Shown: one piece after another, positions 42,306 to 52,328 of the stretch
How positions within the stretch are numbered: the stretch's first letter is position 1
How the letters are laid out: each line of letters opens with the position of its first letter
From: Paenibacillus amylolyticus
Lineage (GTDB): Bacteria; Bacillota; Bacilli; Paenibacillales; Paenibacillaceae
Direction: 5' to 3'
Length of the DNA stretch: 64,000 nt
Assembly: GCF_029689945.1 (NCBI RefSeq)
Contig: NZ_CP121451.1
Coordinates: forward strand, 682,001 to 746,000
The notes under the pieces: generated by a model
What the model was told of the DNA's origin: nothing
The model's database searches: none
What the model saw: the letters and a program-made list of their open reading frames with translations, nothing else
Position numbers and translations under genes: made by a program

Positions 42306-43835
42306 TTATAGATTCCGCGAATAATCGACCAGATCCTGGGACATGGTGTTGATCTCATCCATCGAAGCATTCACCTGTTGTGTCAGGGCAGCCTGATTTT
42401 GCGTTAACGTGGACATATTACCGATATGTTCAAGAATCTGATCAATCAGTGCTTTCATCTTTTGCATGCTATCTTCGATATTTACGGTGGCCTCTGAACT
42501 GTGATCAGCCAGTTTTCGAACTTCACCTGCAACAACGCCAAATCCCAGTCCCAGATCTCCCGCTCTTGCAGCTTCAATGGCTGCATTCAAGCCCAGCAGA
42601 TTCGTCTGACTGGCAATCTCTCGAATAAACACAGTGATATTCTGTGTATCATCTGCACTGCTCTTCACTTGAATGGCTGCATCGGCAGACAACTCCTGTG
42701 CAGTAACCAGATCCTGTGCCTGATCGGTGATTGAGTTGATTCCACGTACCATCTCGCCAATGGACTCTGATAATTGTTTTGTTTTCAGATTCATGGCTTC
42801 CACGATCTGTTCCTTATTCTTCTGATGCGTTACATCTCGAATGGTTCCAGCTACACGGAGCGGCACTCCATCCTGATCCCGAATGGTCTCCCCACCCGCG
42901 TGATACCAGCGATACTCCCCGTCTTTGCGTTGCAGCCGATAATCCAGATCGTACGGTGTGCGACCGCTGTAATCGTTCATATGTCTGGCGAATTCGTTGA
43001 TCGTCCGATCATGGTCCTCCGGATGAAGTCGGCTGCTCCAGCTGCTGAACACATTCGGGAAGTCCTGCTCGTCTTTAAACCCTAATTCTCTACGGAACTG
43101 GGGTGACCACCAAAATTCGTTATTCGGATTTACCACATCTCCAGCCACAACGGTCATATCCCACGGTGCCTCCACCAAAGCGCGGTTAACCAGATCATAT
43201 CGGGTGACGAGTGCTTCCAGCTCATCCGACTTGCTCTTCTCCTCATGAATATCGAACATGATGCCCAGAAGCTTGATCGGAACTCCAGCCTGATTTCGGA
43301 TGACATGTCCAAGGCATCGGAACCAGCGAATTTCTCCGCTTTTTGTAACCATACGACTGATAACATTATACGCAGTCGTTGCTCCAGTATCATTCACATG
43401 ATTCATGATCTCTTGCACCAGCTGAGGTCTGTCATCCGGATATACCGATTTGGCCCAGCTTGCAAATGTATCGGGATACTCCTTGGCATTATGGAATCCT
43501 AACAATTGGCGGAATTCATTGGAAAATGAGACTTTATTATTGCTATCCAGCGGATCACCGGCAATAATTTCAGATTCCCATAATCCCACATTCATTGCTT
43601 GATTCAGCATTTTAAGACGCATTTCCACGGCTTCGTTTTGTGCTTTCATCATATGTACTGCTTTTTTGATGTTGCTAGCTATTTCATCGGTGTCCAGAAA
43701 TTCAATGCCATCTTCAATCCATGCGTCATAATCGCCCTTTTCCGCATTGGCTACCAGTTTACGACTATACTCCAGTAAATTCTGATGCGCATTTATACGA
43801 ATGTGCTTGGTAGATTCAGTACGTTTACGAAACAT
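42306..43835 (-). CDS. Soluble PAS-PAS methyl-accepting chemotaxis-like sensor
   Basis: About 509 residues and no membrane helix. Two PAS domains of the PAS_3 type follow a short coil: the first around residues 80-205 (GLWESEI, SVYPDDRPQLV) and the second around 210-340 (RLHPEDHDRTINEF, YRLQRKDGEYRWYHAGG). The MCP signalling hairpin is [20 protein letters not shown] near 405; the tip region GLGFGVVAGEVRKLADHS differs from [16 protein letters not shown] of standard receptors. No HAMP domain. The start is the second ATG after GAGGAG. It likely senses an internal ligand or redox state and may signal to CheA. Confidence 0.88.
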   Translation of the reverse strand: MFRKRTESTKHIRINAHQNLLEYSRKLVANAEKGDYDAWIEDGIEFLDTDEIASNIKKAVHMMKAQNEAVEMRLKMLNQAMNVGLWESEIIAGDPLDSNNKVSFSNEFRQLLGFHNAKEYPDTFASWAKSVYPDDRPQLVQEIMNHVNDTGATTAYNVISRMVTKSGEIRWFRCLGHVIRNQAGVPIKLLGIMFDIHEEKSKSDELEALVTRYDLVNRALVEAPWDMTVVAGDVVNPNNEFWWSPQFRRELGFKDEQDFPNVFSSWSSRLHPEDHDRTINEFARHMNDYSGRTPYDLDYRLQRKDGEYRWYHAGGETIRDQDGVPLRVAGTIRDVTHQKNKEQIVEAMNLKTKQLSESIGEMVRGINSITDQAQDLVTAQELSADAAIQVKSSADDTQNITVFIREIASQTNLLGLNAAIEAARAGDLGLGFGVVAGEVRKLADHSSEATVNIEDSMQKMKALIDQILEHIGNMSTLTQNQAALTQQVNASMDEINTMSQDLVDYSRNL

Positions 43836-43915
43836 GTTCATTTCTCCTCTTAGGTCATATGATATATATTTCGACATTATCAGACATTAAATGTAGAGCA
43901 ATAGTCTTACTTCGC

Positions 43916-43958
43916 AAAAAACAAGAACCCGTGCTGAATCAGCATGGGTTCTTGTTTC
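43916..43958. terminator. Bidirectional terminator
   Basis: ACAAGAACCC-G-TGCTG pairs with CAGCA-T-GGGTTCTTGT, loop AAT, T-runs on both sides. It lies upstream of the chemotaxis gene and downstream-facing for neither gene start, so it may simply insulate the two minus-strand genes. Confidence 0.7.
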
Positions 43959-44013
43959 GTATACTCTTTGTTTTTTCTATAATGATAAACCTTAAATGAC
44001 TGCCTCTTACCAA

Positions 44014-44463
44014 CTACCAGCCAAAATTCAATGTTTTCCCCGTTTCCACCCATGTTTTGATGCTGCTTAGAATCATCCACCAGCTGCTCTGTGCATTCGC
44101 AAAGGAAGGATGGTTTTCTGTAAATTGATCATTAATCAGTGTTAGCTTCGTACACTCCCCCACAGTCTCCAACTGGAAGACAACTCTGGATTGAAGCTCG
44201 GCATGATTCGCATGGTATGACGGTCCGGGATGCTCCTGATAACTAAGTCTGGACAACGGTTCAAATTCCAAAATGTCTCCATACACATGTACAGTCTCCG
44301 CACCATCATTACCCGGCCCTACATATGCAAATGGCTGACCTGGTTGAAAATTGGTGCGGAGTTCACTACCGAAAAAGCTGTTCCGTGTGCCGTCTGGTGA
44401 TATTAGAGCATTCCATACCTCTTCCAGTCCTGCATTGATATAGAATTCATATTTCAGTTCCAT
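44014..44463 (-). CDS. SRPBCC/AHSA1-domain protein
   Basis: 149 residues beginning MELKYEFYINAGLEEVWNAL after AAGGGAGTGAG. The START-like fold of the AHSA1 family is indicated by the entry strand, PDGTRNSFFG, LEFEPLSRLSYQE and the C-terminal helix SSWWMILSSIKTWVETGK. These proteins bind hydrophobic ligands or act as small stress proteins. It is divergent from an AraC gene, a frequent pairing in which the regulator controls the SRPBCC gene. Confidence 0.88.
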   Translation of the reverse strand: MELKYEFYINAGLEEVWNALISPDGTRNSFFGSELRTNFQPGQPFAYVGPGNDGAETVHVYGDILEFEPLSRLSYQEHPGPSYHANHAELQSRVVFQLETVGECTKLTLINDQFTENHPSFANAQSSWWMILSSIKTWVETGKTLNFGW

Positions 44464-44691
44464 GGACTCACTCCCTTTATGTATTAGACACGCGATGTAC
44501 CAACCTCGCACTCCTATCCTATCGTTATACCCCAAAGGCCGTATTGTAAAAACGCGACAACAGGTAAAATATAAGCTCTTTATGTTTTCAGCAATGTTAT
44601 GCCCTAATTCAAACGAATTGCGCCCATATAGTGCTTTCACAGAAGATCAGATATACTAAACTGGAATGAAATAACAGGAGGAATGATTCGG

Positions 44692-45530
44692 ATGAAACAG
44701 GCAGAACAAGGAGACAGACCAAGTATGGGCCTGCTCAATCTGAATGAAGGTGATCATAAGTATCAACTGACACGCCATGCTCCTACCGAAGCACTTCACC
44801 CTTTCGTTAAACATTACTGGATCGTATCGTGGGATCTGACTGGACTTGAACCGTATCCCCAACATGTCGTGCCCAACCCCTGTGTCAATCTGGTTGTGGA
44901 ACGGAACCACACGTTTTTCTTCGGACCATCAGGACGTAAATTCTCCTATCTCGTGAGTGAAAAAGGTAGGGTGTTTGGCGTGAAGTTCAAACCAGGAGGG
45001 TTCTATCCCTTCCTGCGAGCTCCTGTCTCATCCTTGTACGGACAGCCGATGAATGTATCCAATATTCTTGACGTCACAGCGGCTTCCTTGGAAGACCGGC
45101 TTCTGGGGCGGGGGATGATGCGGATAAAATCAGTTACATCGACCAGCTATTATGTGGACATCTTCCTGCTGAAGATGCTCAAGCGAGAATGGTTAACGAT
45201 ATTGTGCAACAGATTGAACGGAACCGGGAGATGTTGAGAGTAGACGATCTATCTTCCTATTGGAATATGCATACCCGAAAGCTCCAGCGTCTGTTCAATC
45301 AGTATGTGGGCATCGGCCCGAAGACCGTTATTAAGTTGTATCGTCTGCAAAATGCTGCAGAATGGATGGACCGCGGTCTTCACTGTGACCTGATTAAGTT
45401 ATCTCAGGACCTTGGATATCATGATCAATCCCATTTTATCCGAGATTTCAAGTCTATTATTGGCAGTACCCCAGAGGAGTACATACACGCCAGACATCCG
45501 AATGGTGAGCATCGTGGACTGATGAATTAA
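44692..45530 (+). CDS. AraC family regulator, one frameshift
   Basis: 279 residues after correction. An N-terminal domain of the DUF6597 type (LHPFVKHYWIVSWDL, NPCVNLVVE, GVKFKPGGFYPFL) is followed by the AraC HTH pair (DDLSSYWNMHTRKLQRLFNQ; LIKLSQDLGYHDQSHFIRDF). The frame breaks in the G5 run near 45114; one extra G joins LLGRG to DDADKISYIDQLL. Start is the second ATG, 9 nt after AGGAGG. Divergent from the SRPBCC gene. Confidence 0.88.
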
Positions 45531-45556
45531 AAACCTGTCCTGAACATCAGGACAGG
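45529..45556 (-). terminator. Terminator of the MOSC gene overlapping its stop codon
   Basis: CCTGTCCTGA / TCAGGACAGG, a perfect 10-bp stem with an ACA loop and TTTTT on the minus strand. The hairpin begins inside the last codons of the gene. Confidence 0.8.
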
Positions 45557-46080
45557 CGAATGACTTCGATGGAATCCCCCGTATGGATTACACCTTCCCG
45601 TTCAACCGAGCACACAATCCCACGTTTTTTGCGAGCCGCAGGCACGAATTTTTTACGCAAACCGTCCTGTTCGTAGAATTGTTCAATCATTTTCCCCGGA
45701 TGCACGCAGGGAAGGTTCTCTCCTTCGCATATTAACCCTGTACCATTCGGAAATAAAAGCCGCGTTCCAGCAGGCAGTTCAGTCAAACGATCAATGCCAC
45801 GCACCAGCAGATTGGCACCCAACCACTCTGGACGAACTTCCGGAATGTTCATTTTCTCAGCAATAAGAGCACATTCTTCCTCGGACACAATACTGATCTG
45901 GCGGCGATTCGCAATGGGCGTACCGCGCTTGTAGATTTTCTGACGCGAGTCCGCTGGACGAAGCAGACCATAATGACGGTCACCTGGAATTCCTGCAAGC
46001 TCAATGTCGATAAAAGGTACAACCCGGGTCACAAATGTGGATGGATCATCAGCCAGCAAGACAAATTGAACCGTTCCCAT
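45547..46080 (-). CDS. MOSC-domain protein
   Basis: 177 residues. The MOSC fold, related to the C-terminal domain of molybdenum cofactor sulfurase, is indicated by GIPGDRHYGLLRPAD near residue 30, NRRQISIVSEEE, WLGANLLVRG and CEGENLPCVHPGKM near 125 with two Cys. GIVCSVEREGVIHTGD closes the domain. The second ATG is chosen because AGGAGG is 8 nt upstream. These proteins carry sulfur or metal-sulfur groups; the substrate is unknown. Single gene with its own terminator. Confidence 0.9.
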   Translation of the reverse strand: MGTVQFVLLADDPSTFVTRVVPFIDIELAGIPGDRHYGLLRPADSRQKIYKRGTPIANRRQISIVSEEECALIAEKMNIPEVRPEWLGANLLVRGIDRLTELPAGTRLLFPNGTGLICEGENLPCVHPGKMIEQFYEQDGLRKKFVPAARKKRGIVCSVEREGVIHTGDSIEVIRLS

Positions 46081-46345
46081 AGTCATCTCCTCCTGTTCCT
46101 GAGTATTATCACTTCTCTATTATTCATTATTACCCAATGAATGGATTGTCGACAATCGGCGTATGCTTACCTTTATACGATTTTTTACTTTTAACATTAT
46201 AACTCCATTGGAAAATGGTACACATTTTAAATAACACACAATTCAATTGTTACAAATTAAGTTTGCTCTTTCCGTTCTTGTTGCAAACATTTATACTAGG
46301 ATGGGTAACTAACTAAATTACATATTAGAAAGTAAGGTGTTTCTA

Positions 46346-46701
46346 TTGATTAGTATCATTTTTGTAGCTCTTGTAGCACTCGAACACTTCTATATCATGG
46401 TGATGGAGATGTTCATGTGGACCCGTCCACGTACAATGAAAACCTTCAATCTCACGCCGGAATTCGCCAAATCTACCAAATCCCTCGCTGCCAATCAAGG
46501 TCTGTACAATGGATTTCTTGCAGCAGGTCTGATCTGGGACTTCTATATCCGGATGCTGCCGTTGGACAGCACATTCAGATTTTCTTCCTGGCTTGTGTGA
46601 TTATCGCTGCTCTGTATGGAGGAGCAACTTCTTCGCGGTCGATCATTATCAAACAAGGTTTGCCTGCGATCATTGCATTGCTGCTGGTCCTGTTCCTGTA
46701 A
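46346..46701 (+). CDS. DUF1304 membrane protein, one frameshift
   Basis: 118 residues with four hydrophobic segments. The N-terminal pattern ISIIFVALVALEHFYIMVME, the AANQGLYNGFLAAGL motif and the C-terminal segment YGGATSSRSIIIKQGLPAII fit DUF1304. The start is TTG after AAGG. The frame breaks near 46564; one extra G gives LPLGQHIQIFFLAC. Function unknown; single gene. Confidence 0.85.
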
Positions 46702-46817
46702 TTTCCTGTCGATAAGTGCATTGCTTCGATTCATCCTAACTCCGTTATGGTAAGGTAGTGAATAGGTAGCAGTGTACAATGACCAGAATCAGTCTGGGAT
46801 CGGAAGGAGAATATGTC

Positions 46818-47617
46818 ATGGGATTGTTTGATAAGCTTCGGCGGCGCAAAAAGGAAAAGATACCTGCAAGTGGTGCTGTTGAATCCACCAATTACAGCGA
46901 AACCATCGTGGGTTTTGTCCTGCTGGAGCGTGACGATTGTGATTTTGACCTCTTCATCAGAAATATGAGGAACGAATGGAATATTGAGATTGAGGAACGC
47001 CCGGAGGAGGGCAATCTCTTTTCGAAGTAAATGGAATGCAGGTGGTATGTGCTCATATTGCCGCGCCTGTACCTGACCGTGAAGTCGAGGAGAATGCCCG
47101 GCTAAATATCCTTTGGCGAGAAGCGCAGCAGGTTACCTCACGGCACCAATCTCAGATTATTGTGTCGGTTCTGAACGCAACCCATGCCATTGAGGGACAT
47201 GTTCTCTTCACTCAAACAGCGAGTGCCTTGTTGCAGTTGGATCACGCGCTGGCAATATACATGGCCCCCCTTGTCGTTGAAGCCAGTCAGTATGTCGAAA
47301 CCAGCCGCGGGATCAAGCATGACGAGTTGCCCGTCTCGCTCTGGATTTTCATCGGATTATTCCAGAATGCCGAAGGCGCTTCAGCTTATACTTACGGATT
47401 ACGTAACTTTGGAAAAGAAGAGATGGAGATTATACACTCGTCTGAATCCTTGAGCGATGTATTTGAGATGATGTTCATGACCACAACGTATGTGGTTGAA
47501 AACGACGTCACACTGCATGACGGAGAAACACTCGGTTTCTCGGCAGAACAAAAGCTAAGCATTTCCCTTTCCAAAGGTGTAGCAACGGAAGGTAACAGTT
47601 TGAAGATTGGATTCTAA
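46818..47617 (+). CDS. DUF4261-domain protein, one frameshift
   Basis: 266 residues starting MGLFDKLRRRKKEK after AAGGAG. The N-terminal part resembles the DUF4261 partner (GFVLLERDDCDFDLFIRNM) and the rest the DUF4261 body (VVCAHIAAPVPDREVEENA, YVETSRGIKHDELPVSLWIF, MEIIHSSESLSDVFEMMF). The frame breaks near 47023 in CTCTTTTCG; one T restores NLFFEVNGMQVV. This family is soluble and uncharacterised; some members lie near secretion or immunity loci, which is not the case here. Confidence 0.85.
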
Positions 47618-47655
47618 CTGACGCAGGATTTTCAAGTTATCATATTACAAAGATT

Positions 47656-47698
47656 GAAGCCATCTGGAGTTTATGCTCTGGGTGGCTTTTAGTTTTTT
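47656..47698 (+). terminator. Terminator after the DUF4261 gene
   Basis: AAGCCA pairs with TGGCTT and GAGT/GCTC-type inner pairs; T4 and T6 runs follow. Confidence 0.7.
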
Positions 47699-47878
47699 AA
47701 CCTTCCCTCCCGATAACGCTATGATAACAATCCCTGAATTTAACTCCACTAGGAGGAAATAGTTCATAAGGACCACTATATTAGGAATATAGTTTTCATC
47801 ATCATTATAAAACGGTATAATTAATAGGCTTATAGTCTCAACTATTACATAATAATTGTTAATCGAGGAGTTGCCTAC

Positions 47879-48238
47879 ATGTCTGTTAGACGTTTGGATT
47901 CAACCAAACCTATTATTGAAATTGTCTGGGAAGGGATCGTCACCCCTGAACATGTCGAACAAACGAATAAAGATATTCAGAGAATAGCGACCCAATTGGA
48001 AAATTCGTTTGATGTGCTCGTGGACATGAGAACGATGAAAGCATTTCCTCAGAATACCAAAGAAAAAATTGTGGAGCATCAGAAATTACTGCTAGAGTGG
48101 GGTATGAAGCGGGCTAGTGTAGCCGTAGGTGGTGCGATCGCCAAAATGCAATTGAATCGGATTTCCAAGGAATCGGCGCACCAGACTGAATTCCAATGGG
48201 AAACGTATGAAGAGGCTTTGGCATTTTTATTGAAATAA
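47879..48238 (+). CDS. Small STAS/SpoIIAA-like protein
   Basis: 119 residues, no membrane helix. The pattern IIEIVWEGIVTPEHVEQTNK, FDVLVDMRTMKAFPQNTKE and FQWETYEEALAFLLK fits the SpoIIAA-like STAS fold, which binds lipids or acts as a partner-switch protein. ATG follows GAGGAG. The 260 bases upstream are AT-rich and hold no gene. Followed by a terminator. Confidence 0.72.
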   Translation: MSVRRLDSTKPIIEIVWEGIVTPEHVEQTNKDIQRIATQLENSFDVLVDMRTMKAFPQNTKEKIVEHQKLLLEWGMKRASVAVGGAIAKMQLNRISKESAHQTEFQWETYEEALAFLLK

Positions 48239-48304
48239 ATTAAGGTATCGGAGCTTGAGTTCAAAGAGAACGTGTATGTGCTACACGTCACGTGATGTGG
48301 TACA

Positions 48305-48342
48305 AAAGAGGTGTTTCCCATAAGGAAGCGCCTCTTTTTATG
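48305..48342. terminator. Terminator between the STAS-like and GNAT genes
   Basis: AAAGAGGTG-TTTCC pairs with GGAAG-CGCCTCTTT, loop CATAA, and T5. Confidence 0.78.
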
Positions 48343-48396
48343 CAGTATACTTTGCTTAGCCTTGTTTTCTTGCTTTGTAGAACGATCGCTTATCAT

Positions 48397-48897
48397 TCAT
48401 GATTCCGAAGCACTCACTCGTACCATCGTTACCGACGTCCCACAGAGACCCTTCTCCACAAATCCTAACCGACTATACAAGTGAATCGCTCGGTTATCCG
48501 GATCAACACTGAGGGAGACTGCTTCAATTCCCCGCCGTTCAACCTCATCTAATGCGGTCTGAAGCAGTAAGGTACCAATTCCTTTTCCACGTGCATCTTC
48601 CGTCACAGCCATCCCCATCTCTGGCGTATCTGCATCCACATAACCATATCCCGCATTCTGATCCGTATAGAATCGTAATGTTATTGAACCTAATCTTTGG
48701 TCATGTTGGTCAACCGCAATATACCCGAAGTCTCCTTCTCTTCCCCAGTCTTCAACGTATTTGGACAGTTCAGGAGTATGAACACTTTCGATTGGGAGAG
48801 GTTCGTCACCTTCTCGTGTATGCAAGGATGCGTATAACATCTCCCACAGAAACGGGATATCTTCTTCCTTAATCGGACGAACATGATAGTTGGTCAT
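48397..48897 (-). CDS. GNAT family N-acetyltransferase
   Basis: 166 residues. The acetyl-CoA motif A is MGMAVTEDARGKGIGTLLLQ near residue 90 (R-G-K-G-I-G), and motif B ends AIHLYSRLGFVEKG. The gene starts with an ATG that overlaps the stop of the upstream anchored protein (ATGA), so the two are translated together. The acceptor substrate is unknown. Confidence 0.93.
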   Translation of the reverse strand: MTNYHVRPIKEEDIPFLWEMLYASLHTREGDEPLPIESVHTPELSKYVEDWGREGDFGYIAVDQHDQRLGSITLRFYTDQNAGYGYVDADTPEMGMAVTEDARGKGIGTLLLQTALDEVERRGIEAVSLSVDPDNRAIHLYSRLGFVEKGLCGTSVTMVRVSASES

Positions 48898-49421
48898 GTT
48901 TGCTCCTCCTTCATTTTTTCAAATAGGCGTTCCATCTCATTCAGACTAAACTCATTGGTAATCTCGTAGTCCTCCAGATTATCTCTCGTTTTCGCCTCGC
49001 TGTAGATTGAGAGGGAATGTTCATTATAGAACGTCAGTCCGAATCGATCGGTAAAGCGACCTTCTTTGTTAATGGTAACTCGCCACTCATAGTAATACGG
49101 ATTCCGATCGGAAGCATCCAATTCCCCAACCTTTTTAAGTTCAACATCCTTTAACAGCTTCAGCATGTCTCTAATCTCGTTGGAATCTGTAATGGTCACT
49201 TCATCATCTTCGTTATAAGGTTCATGAATTGAAACCTTTCTGATGGTCAGTCGATCCAATGTATCCAGCATCGTCATATGATCTGTAACCTCTGCTCGAA
49301 ACGTCGTATGTTTGCTGGGGATATACATCGCATACTGACCAGTGGTGTACATACGCACCGCAATAGCTGCAACAACAATAATTGCAGCAACACCCATAAT
49401 GATTTTAATTTTTTTAATCAT
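48894..49421 (-). CDS. Membrane-anchored protein of unknown function, coupled to the GNAT gene
   Basis: 175 residues from an ATG behind GGAGGAGAG. An N-terminal anchor (MIKKIKIIMGVAAIIVVAAI) is followed by an extracellular domain with many charged residues and a beta-rich pattern (RNPYYYEWRVTINKEGRFTD). It ends ERLFEKMKEEQT and overlaps the GNAT start by 4 bases. No family recognised. Confidence 0.78.
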   Translation of the reverse strand: MIKKIKIIMGVAAIIVVAAIAVRMYTTGQYAMYIPSKHTTFRAEVTDHMTMLDTLDRLTIRKVSIHEPYNEDDEVTITDSNEIRDMLKLLKDVELKKVGELDASDRNPYYYEWRVTINKEGRFTDRFGLTFYNEHSLSIYSEAKTRDNLEDYEITNEFSLNEMERLFEKMKEEQT

Positions 49422-49698
49422 GCCTCTCTCCTCCACCTACCACAAAACATATATAAAATGGTAAATAATGATACTTTTCAGTATATCATCTCACTGCTTC
49501 TGTTCCAAAGTTAATTCTTATCACCATTCCCCCAATACCGATAACGTTTTTGTCTAAACTAGAATTATGGATAAAGCTTGAACGGGAGCGAAAAAGGCAT
49601 GTAATCGGCGTATACAAGACATCTGGAGCATGATTTCGTTTTCAATTCCAGTCACTAAAATATAAATCTATGCTTGCTAACTAACTTGTTAGATTTAC

Positions 49699-49725
49699 TA
49701 AAATTTAAACTATAAATGACGATAT
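49699..49725 (+). promoter_or_regulatory. Sigma-D (flagellar/chemotaxis) promoter
   Basis: TAAA, 15-base spacer, GACGATAT, one base away from the sigma-D consensus TAAA-N15-GCCGATAT. It lies 178 bases before the chemoreceptor start and in the right orientation. Sigma-D promoters drive most chemoreceptor genes in Bacillus. Confidence 0.75.
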
Positions 49726-49902
49726 ACTTCATAAGCTTTATTCGTTCTTACATATCCTTGACACTCCGAGGCTATATTCGGACGGATACAACAAGTGTAC
49801 ATGATCCACAAAAAGCTTGAAGCAGCAGTGCTTGTCACACACGATAATATGTTCTTTAAAGAAGTAAAGGCGTGTAATTGTACAACGCTAGGGGGAATTG
49901 GA

Positions 49903-51882
49903 ATGAAGCTCAAACCAAAATTAATGATCATGTTTCTTGTAGCTGTGTTGATCACCGCAATTCCACTGGCTTCACTAGGCTTGGTACAAACGGAAAGACA
50001 AGCCATGCGTAATGTTGACTCCAAATTGAATGGCTTAATGGCTTCTTCGGCAAATCAGTTGGATGGCTGGATCAGCAGTAATGCCAAAGTGATCGAAACA
50101 TTAGCTTTTGTCATCCAGGAGGGCGTACCTGAGGGCGAACTCACAGAAGAATACTTTAACATTATGAAGCTGGGCAGTAACAAAGAGAGTCTGTCGGATC
50201 TGTATTACGGTTCAGAACAAGACGGCAGTTTCATGAACGGGTCAGACTGGTCTCCCGATGCTGATTATGATCCAAGACAACGTCCTTGGTACCAGGAAGC
50301 AAAGCAGGCCAATCAGTTAACATTCTCTGACCCCTATCTCGATATGATGTCGAAGCAATATGCGGTGTCGATTGCCATGCCGGTCCAAAATAAAGAAGGC
50401 GCATTGCAAGGGGTTGTCGCAGGCGACTTGTTGCTCTCTACACTTACCGATACAGTGGCAAAAATAAATCTGGACGGATTAGGCTACACCTTTTTAATCG
50501 ATAAAAACGGACTGCTTCTGGCTCACCCTGATGATAAACTCGTTAACACTTCAGTCACTGATAATGCGGAGTTAAACCCGCTGCTGGCAGATATGCAGGC
50601 GAATGCATCCGGTCAGAAGCCTTTCCAAAATAATGGTGAGGGGTATCTGTTGTTCTATCATCAGATTCCAAGTACTGGCTGGGTTGTAGGCTCCATCATC
50701 TCCGAGAAGTTGGCCTACGCTGAATATTATAAATTGCGCAATAACTACATTCTGATTATCGCTATTACGTTGCTGGTTGTGCTGGCAGGTGCCTATTGGA
50801 TTGCAACACTCTTCATCAAACCGCTGAGAAGTCTGCATGGAACGTCCCGCCAGATGTCCAGTGGTGATTTTACAGGACGGGTGCAGATCAAAGGCAGAGA
50901 TGAGTTCGCAGAGCTTGGTATGGCATTCAATCAGATGTCCGATCAGCTTAGCTCACTGTTCAGACAAGTAACAGCTTCTGCTGACCGCGTACAACGTATT
51001 TCGGGTGAGATGCAGGAGCATACGGATAACACCAAGCGCATCGCTGAGCAGATCTCCATTGCTACGGATGAACTCGCTCAAGGCTCCAGTACACAGGCCG
51101 AGTCCGTGTATGATGGCTCAAGTCGTCTGTCGGAGATGAGTGATAGTGTCGGCGGCATTAATCGCAGTGTAGAACAGTCCGTAACGATGATGCGTGAAGC
51201 AGGCGAAGCCATGCTGGCTGGTTTACAGGCAGTGGATCACCAGGTGGAACTTTCGGATGGCAACCGCCAATCGATTGATCGTGTCGGTGAATCAATCTCC
51301 CTGCTCGCAGACAAATCACAGAAAATTGAAGGCATCGTCAGCATGATTCAGGCTATTGCCTCCCAGACCAACCTGCTTGCCCTGAACGCTTCCATTGAAG
51401 CGGCCAGAGCGGGTGAACATGGACGGGGATTCGCGGTGGTTGCCGAGGAAGTGCGCAAATTGGCTGAACAATCCGCAGGCTCTGCTCAGGATATCATCGT
51501 ATTGCTGAATGAAATCCAGGCAGCTAGCCGCCAAAGTGTGAGCGAGGTTGATTCTGCCGAACATGGCATTGAGCAGCAGGTCGCTGCCGTGCATGAGATG
51601 CGCAATTCGTTTATGCGAATCAAACAATCCATTGAAGGCATCGATAACCAGCTCCAGCAGGTATCGTCTGCCACAACCGAATTGGATAACAGCTCTGGCA
51701 AGATTGCTGAAGTGATCTCCAGTGTTGCGGCCATGTCGGAACAGAGTGCCGCTTCCACGGAGGAAGTTGCTTCTTCTACGCAGGAGCAGTTCAATTACAT
51801 CACGAGTATCTCAGAGCGTTCCAATGAACTGGCTCAACAAGCGAATACGCTCGCTGAAGAAGTGAAAAGGTTCAAGATATAA
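49903..51882 (+). CDS. Methyl-accepting chemotaxis protein with dCache domain
   Basis: 659 residues starting [20 protein letters not shown] after AGGGGG. One membrane helix at about 8-28 precedes an extracellular double-Cache sensor (residues 35-275; the [14 protein letters not shown] motif near 123 is the dCache hallmark). The second helix, about 282-305, is followed by a HAMP domain ([20 protein letters not shown]) and a full signalling region with [20 protein letters not shown] near 485. It probably binds amino acids or small organic acids. Preceded by a sigma-D promoter and followed by a terminator. Confidence 0.95.
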   Translation: MKLKPKLMIMFLVAVLITAIPLASLGLVQTERQAMRNVDSKLNGLMASSANQLDGWISSNAKVIETLAFVIQEGVPEGELTEEYFNIMKLGSNKESLSDLYYGSEQDGSFMNGSDWSPDADYDPRQRPWYQEAKQANQLTFSDPYLDMMSKQYAVSIAMPVQNKEGALQGVVAGDLLLSTLTDTVAKINLDGLGYTFLIDKNGLLLAHPDDKLVNTSVTDNAELNPLLADMQANASGQKPFQNNGEGYLLFYHQIPSTGWVVGSIISEKLAYAEYYKLRNNYILIIAITLLVVLAGAYWIATLFIKPLRSLHGTSRQMSSGDFTGRVQIKGRDEFAELGMAFNQMSDQLSSLFRQVTASADRVQRISGEMQEHTDNTKRIAEQISIATDELAQGSSTQAESVYDGSSRLSEMSDSVGGINRSVEQSVTMMREAGEAMLAGLQAVDHQVELSDGNRQSIDRVGESISLLADKSQKIEGIVSMIQAIASQTNLLALNASIEAARAGEHGRGFAVVAEEVRKLAEQSAGSAQDIIVLLNEIQAASRQSVSEVDSAEHGIEQQVAAVHEMRNSFMRIKQSIEGIDNQLQQVSSATTELDNSSGKIAEVISSVAAMSEQSAASTEEVASSTQEQFNYITSISERSNELAQQANTLAEEVKRFKI

Positions 51883-51888
51883 ATTAGA

Positions 51889-51933
51889 AGAGGATGTCCC
51901 ATAAGTCATGAATATGACGGGACATCCTCTTTG
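51889..51933 (+). terminator. Terminator after the chemoreceptor gene
   Basis: AGAGGATGTCCC pairs with GGGACATCCTCT (12 bp) over an 18-base loop that itself contains GTCAT/ATGAC. Confidence 0.85.
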
Positions 51934-51950
51934 CTGTGTTATTGTGTTTT

Positions 51951-52146
51951 AATGAACCTGACACACGCTATTCGCTCCCATTTGCCCAGATCTGGGATCT
52001 AACGAATCACAGAGACATTATTTCGATGATTCACTGGATTTCTTTGGAGTTGAAGCCCTTTTATGACGAAATAGCGCTACTGAGGTTCGTTAAATCTTGC
52101 AACCGTTGATGTTCTGCCTTTTAAGGTGCAGCAGGTTCGTTAGCAC
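51951..52146. repeat. Dispersed intergenic repeat, copy B (inverted relative to copy A)
   Basis: Reads AACCTGACACACGCTATTCG, TAACGAATCACAGAGA and ACTGAGGTTCGTTAAAT, each the complement of a block in copy A and in mirrored order. It fills the middle of the 446-base gap between the chemoreceptor terminator and the lacI-type gene. The remaining bases up to 52328 show no gene. Confidence 0.75.
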
Positions 52147-52328
52147 TCAGAGCAAGGCGGAATTCCTTTTTGAGACAACCCCTTGCCCTTGTTAGTTATG
52201 TTGATACGTTAAGTGAATCAGAATATGAGTTGGAGCCAGCCGATCCTGATACAAGAATATGACCCAAGTATGCTTGGACAGCTTGGTCTCACGGCTTTTC
52301 TCAGCGTATGCTGGGAACCTCGTTGTTT

